43,508 nucleotides of DNA from the IMG/VR virus record IMGVR_UViG_3300030329_002613, positions 1-43,508 of that record. One strand, given 5' to 3'. The notes under the pieces were generated by a model. That model did not search any database, had not been told where the DNA came from, and saw only the letters and a program-made list of their open reading frames with translations. The stretch is from a virus. The position numbers and the translations under genes are program-made. This document shows, one piece after another, positions 42,420-43,508 of the stretch. Each line of letters starts with the position of its first letter. The first letter of the stretch is position 1.

Positions 42420-43508
42420 TTATAAGCTTGTTATCTCGCATGATCCACCGGCACAAGCTAATTCACCTGATAGATCAGTATTGTCAACCTCTTCATTAAC
42501 ATGTTCAAGATTTACGTCATGTAATTTAGAAACCAACTTTTCAAACTCCTCTTTAGTTACATCTTCAAAAGGAGCTTGCGTGTATGTACCACCATCAAAT
42601 GGTAATACCGAAAGACCATTATAACAATCTCTGTTTTTCCACATCCACTCACCAGCTTTTTTCCATTCGTCTTCTTTCAAACTTACTGTTGCAGATACAT
42701 TGTGAGTGTTTGATCCGGTTCTATGACCTGATTTAACCCACTCGGTTGCAACCTGTTTAACCCGCTTCAATAAATCGAAAGCAGATTCAGTTCTCAATAT
42801 AGAACCTTTTGGTGCTGATTGTGGTATTTCAATAACAGCAGTGTCGTGTGGTCTAAAATACTCATCCTTTACTAACTCTGGATGATATGTTAAAAGATAA
42901 TTATATATTGCTTCATTTTTACCTACACGAAGTCTTCTAATATAATAATCATTATGCCAAGCATGAATACCAGAAGAAGTACCAAGTACTAGAGATGTAG
43001 TTCCTGCAGGTTTCACGCAGGTAGTTCTAGCAGCTTTATTAATACCTATTAATTTAGCTACTCTAGTATTCTCACGTTTTACAACGCTTGCAGCTTTCTT
43101 CATATCTAACTTCAATACCTTTTTTGAAGCGATACCTGTCATTGATACTCCTATAAGAGCATCTTTTTCAGTGGTCTCTTGCCATATTTCTCTTAGATAG
43201 TGGAATTCCGTATAACCTGCTTGAAGCGTTCCAATGAAGGCCGCTGCTTTAACTCGGTTGTTTAGGTCTTCCTGGTCTGTGACGTCACTAACATTAACTT
43301 CACACAAGTTACAGAATTGGTACGGCCTTAACGCAATTTCACAACATGGATTGGTTCCCCAATCTTTATCGTGGTTAAAGTATATGCCAGGCTCGCCAGC
43401 TCCGGATAATTCAATACGTTTCCACAGATCTAAGAAAAACTCTTTAGTAATCTTATGTCGCATAAGTACCGCAGAGTTATTTGCTCTACCTCTTTGTGGG
43501 TTTTCTTC
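42420..43508 (-). CDS. nrdJ: Class II (B12-dependent) ribonucleotide reductase, 5' end outside the window
   Basis: Reduces ribonucleotides to deoxyribonucleotides for phage DNA synthesis. The visible C-terminal 362 residues run open through the right edge (the Met at 43463 is internal). Counting from that Met: the finger loop NPCCE carries the thiyl-radical C40 and E42, C51 lies 11 residues later as does the second active-site Cys (C408 to C419) of the Lactobacillus leichmannii enzyme, CVKPAGTTSLVLGTSSGIH is the phosphate-binding region, and the end CAGGSCEITSL holds the C-x4-C shuttle pair. This pattern indicates the monomeric adenosylcobalamin-dependent type. The first reducing Cys and the cobalamin contacts lie partly outside. 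It leads a leftward operon with the OMP, two-helix and H1-like genes. Confidence 0.88.
   Translation of the reverse strand, partial: EENPQRGRANNSAVLMRHKITKEFFLDLWKRIELSGAGEPGIYFNHDKDWGTNPCCEIALRPYQFCNLCEVNVSDVTDQEDLNNRVKAAAFIGTLQAGYTEFHYLREIWQETTEKDALIGVSMTGIASKKVLKLDMKKAASVVKRENTRVAKLIGINKAARTTCVKPAGTTSLVLGTSSGIHAWHNDYYIRRLRVGKNEAIYNYLLTYHPELVKDEYFRPHDTAVIEIPQSAPKGSILRTESAFDLLKRVKQVATEWVKSGHRTGSNTHNVSATVSLKEDEWKKAGEWMWKNRDCYNGLSVLPFDGGTYTQAPFEDVTKEEFEKLVSKLHDVNLEHVNEEVDNTDLSGELACAGGSCEITSL

Overview
The window looks like about 43.5 kb of an AT-rich tailed phage that infects a marine bacterium of the phylum Bacteroidetes (Flavobacteriia-like). The phage assignment rests on an unbroken plus-strand run in the classic order terminase large subunit, portal, scaffold, major capsid protein, connectors, tail and ejection proteins, and an M15 peptidase. 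The host assignment rests on several things. Genes start behind A/T-rich leaders with no Shine-Dalgarno. One gene product carries a type IX secretion (T9SS/Por) C-terminal sorting domain. Cys-Asp repeats of the kind seen in secreted flavobacterial proteins are present. There is a small histone H1-like protein of the Bacteroidetes type. Both edges cut genes (terL on the left, a class II ribonucleotide reductase on the right), so this is a fragment of a longer genome. I see no integrase, tRNA, CRISPR array or insertion sequence. The compact connectors and absence of a recognisable sheath or tape-measure suggest a podovirus-like particle; this is an inference.

Layout. (1) 3-10433: head and neck module (TerL, portal, scaffold, major capsid protein followed by a strong hairpin terminator, a conserved head-associated protein, a 56-aa protein missed by ordinary length cut-offs, two connector proteins). 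(2) 10438-20496: a 2674-aa tail protein with a C-terminal Cys-Asp repeat extension, a fibre/adhesin-like protein with a terminal Ig/cadherin-like domain, and a small beta-rich protein. (3) 20541-33229: a cupin, two probable internal virion proteins (one with a perfect EF-hand loop) and a 3340-aa giant with a HExxH site, a HAD phosphatase interrupted by a P-loop kinase, and tandem Cys/His fingers at its end. (4) 33231-38512: a tightly packed envelope cassette of lipoprotein/beta-barrel, small basic protein, membrane-anchored coiled coil, thioredoxin-like protein lacking CxxC, and a 1080-aa protein with a signal peptide, 19 Cys-Asp repeats and a T9SS sorting domain. (5) 38518-41450: three paralogous beta-rich small proteins, a further structural protein, an M15 peptidase, a fibre-like protein and a 25-aa membrane peptide. 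(6) 41472-41512: a hairpin at the convergence of the two strands. (7) 41522-43508, minus strand: class II ribonucleotide reductase (nrdJ), outer-membrane beta-barrel protein, two-helix membrane protein and histone H1-like protein in one leftward operon.

How it works together. The plus strand is a late morphogenesis programme that builds the head, neck, tail and ejected proteins and then makes a set of proteins aimed at the host envelope. The minus strand begins a nucleotide-metabolism/host-takeover arm that supplies deoxynucleotides through B12-dependent reduction and ends in envelope and nucleoid-associated small proteins. The most unusual element is the phage-encoded T9SS cargo, whose repeat family is shared with the C-terminal extension of the phage's own tail protein. 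This suggests that the virion and the infected cell surface display the same kind of module.
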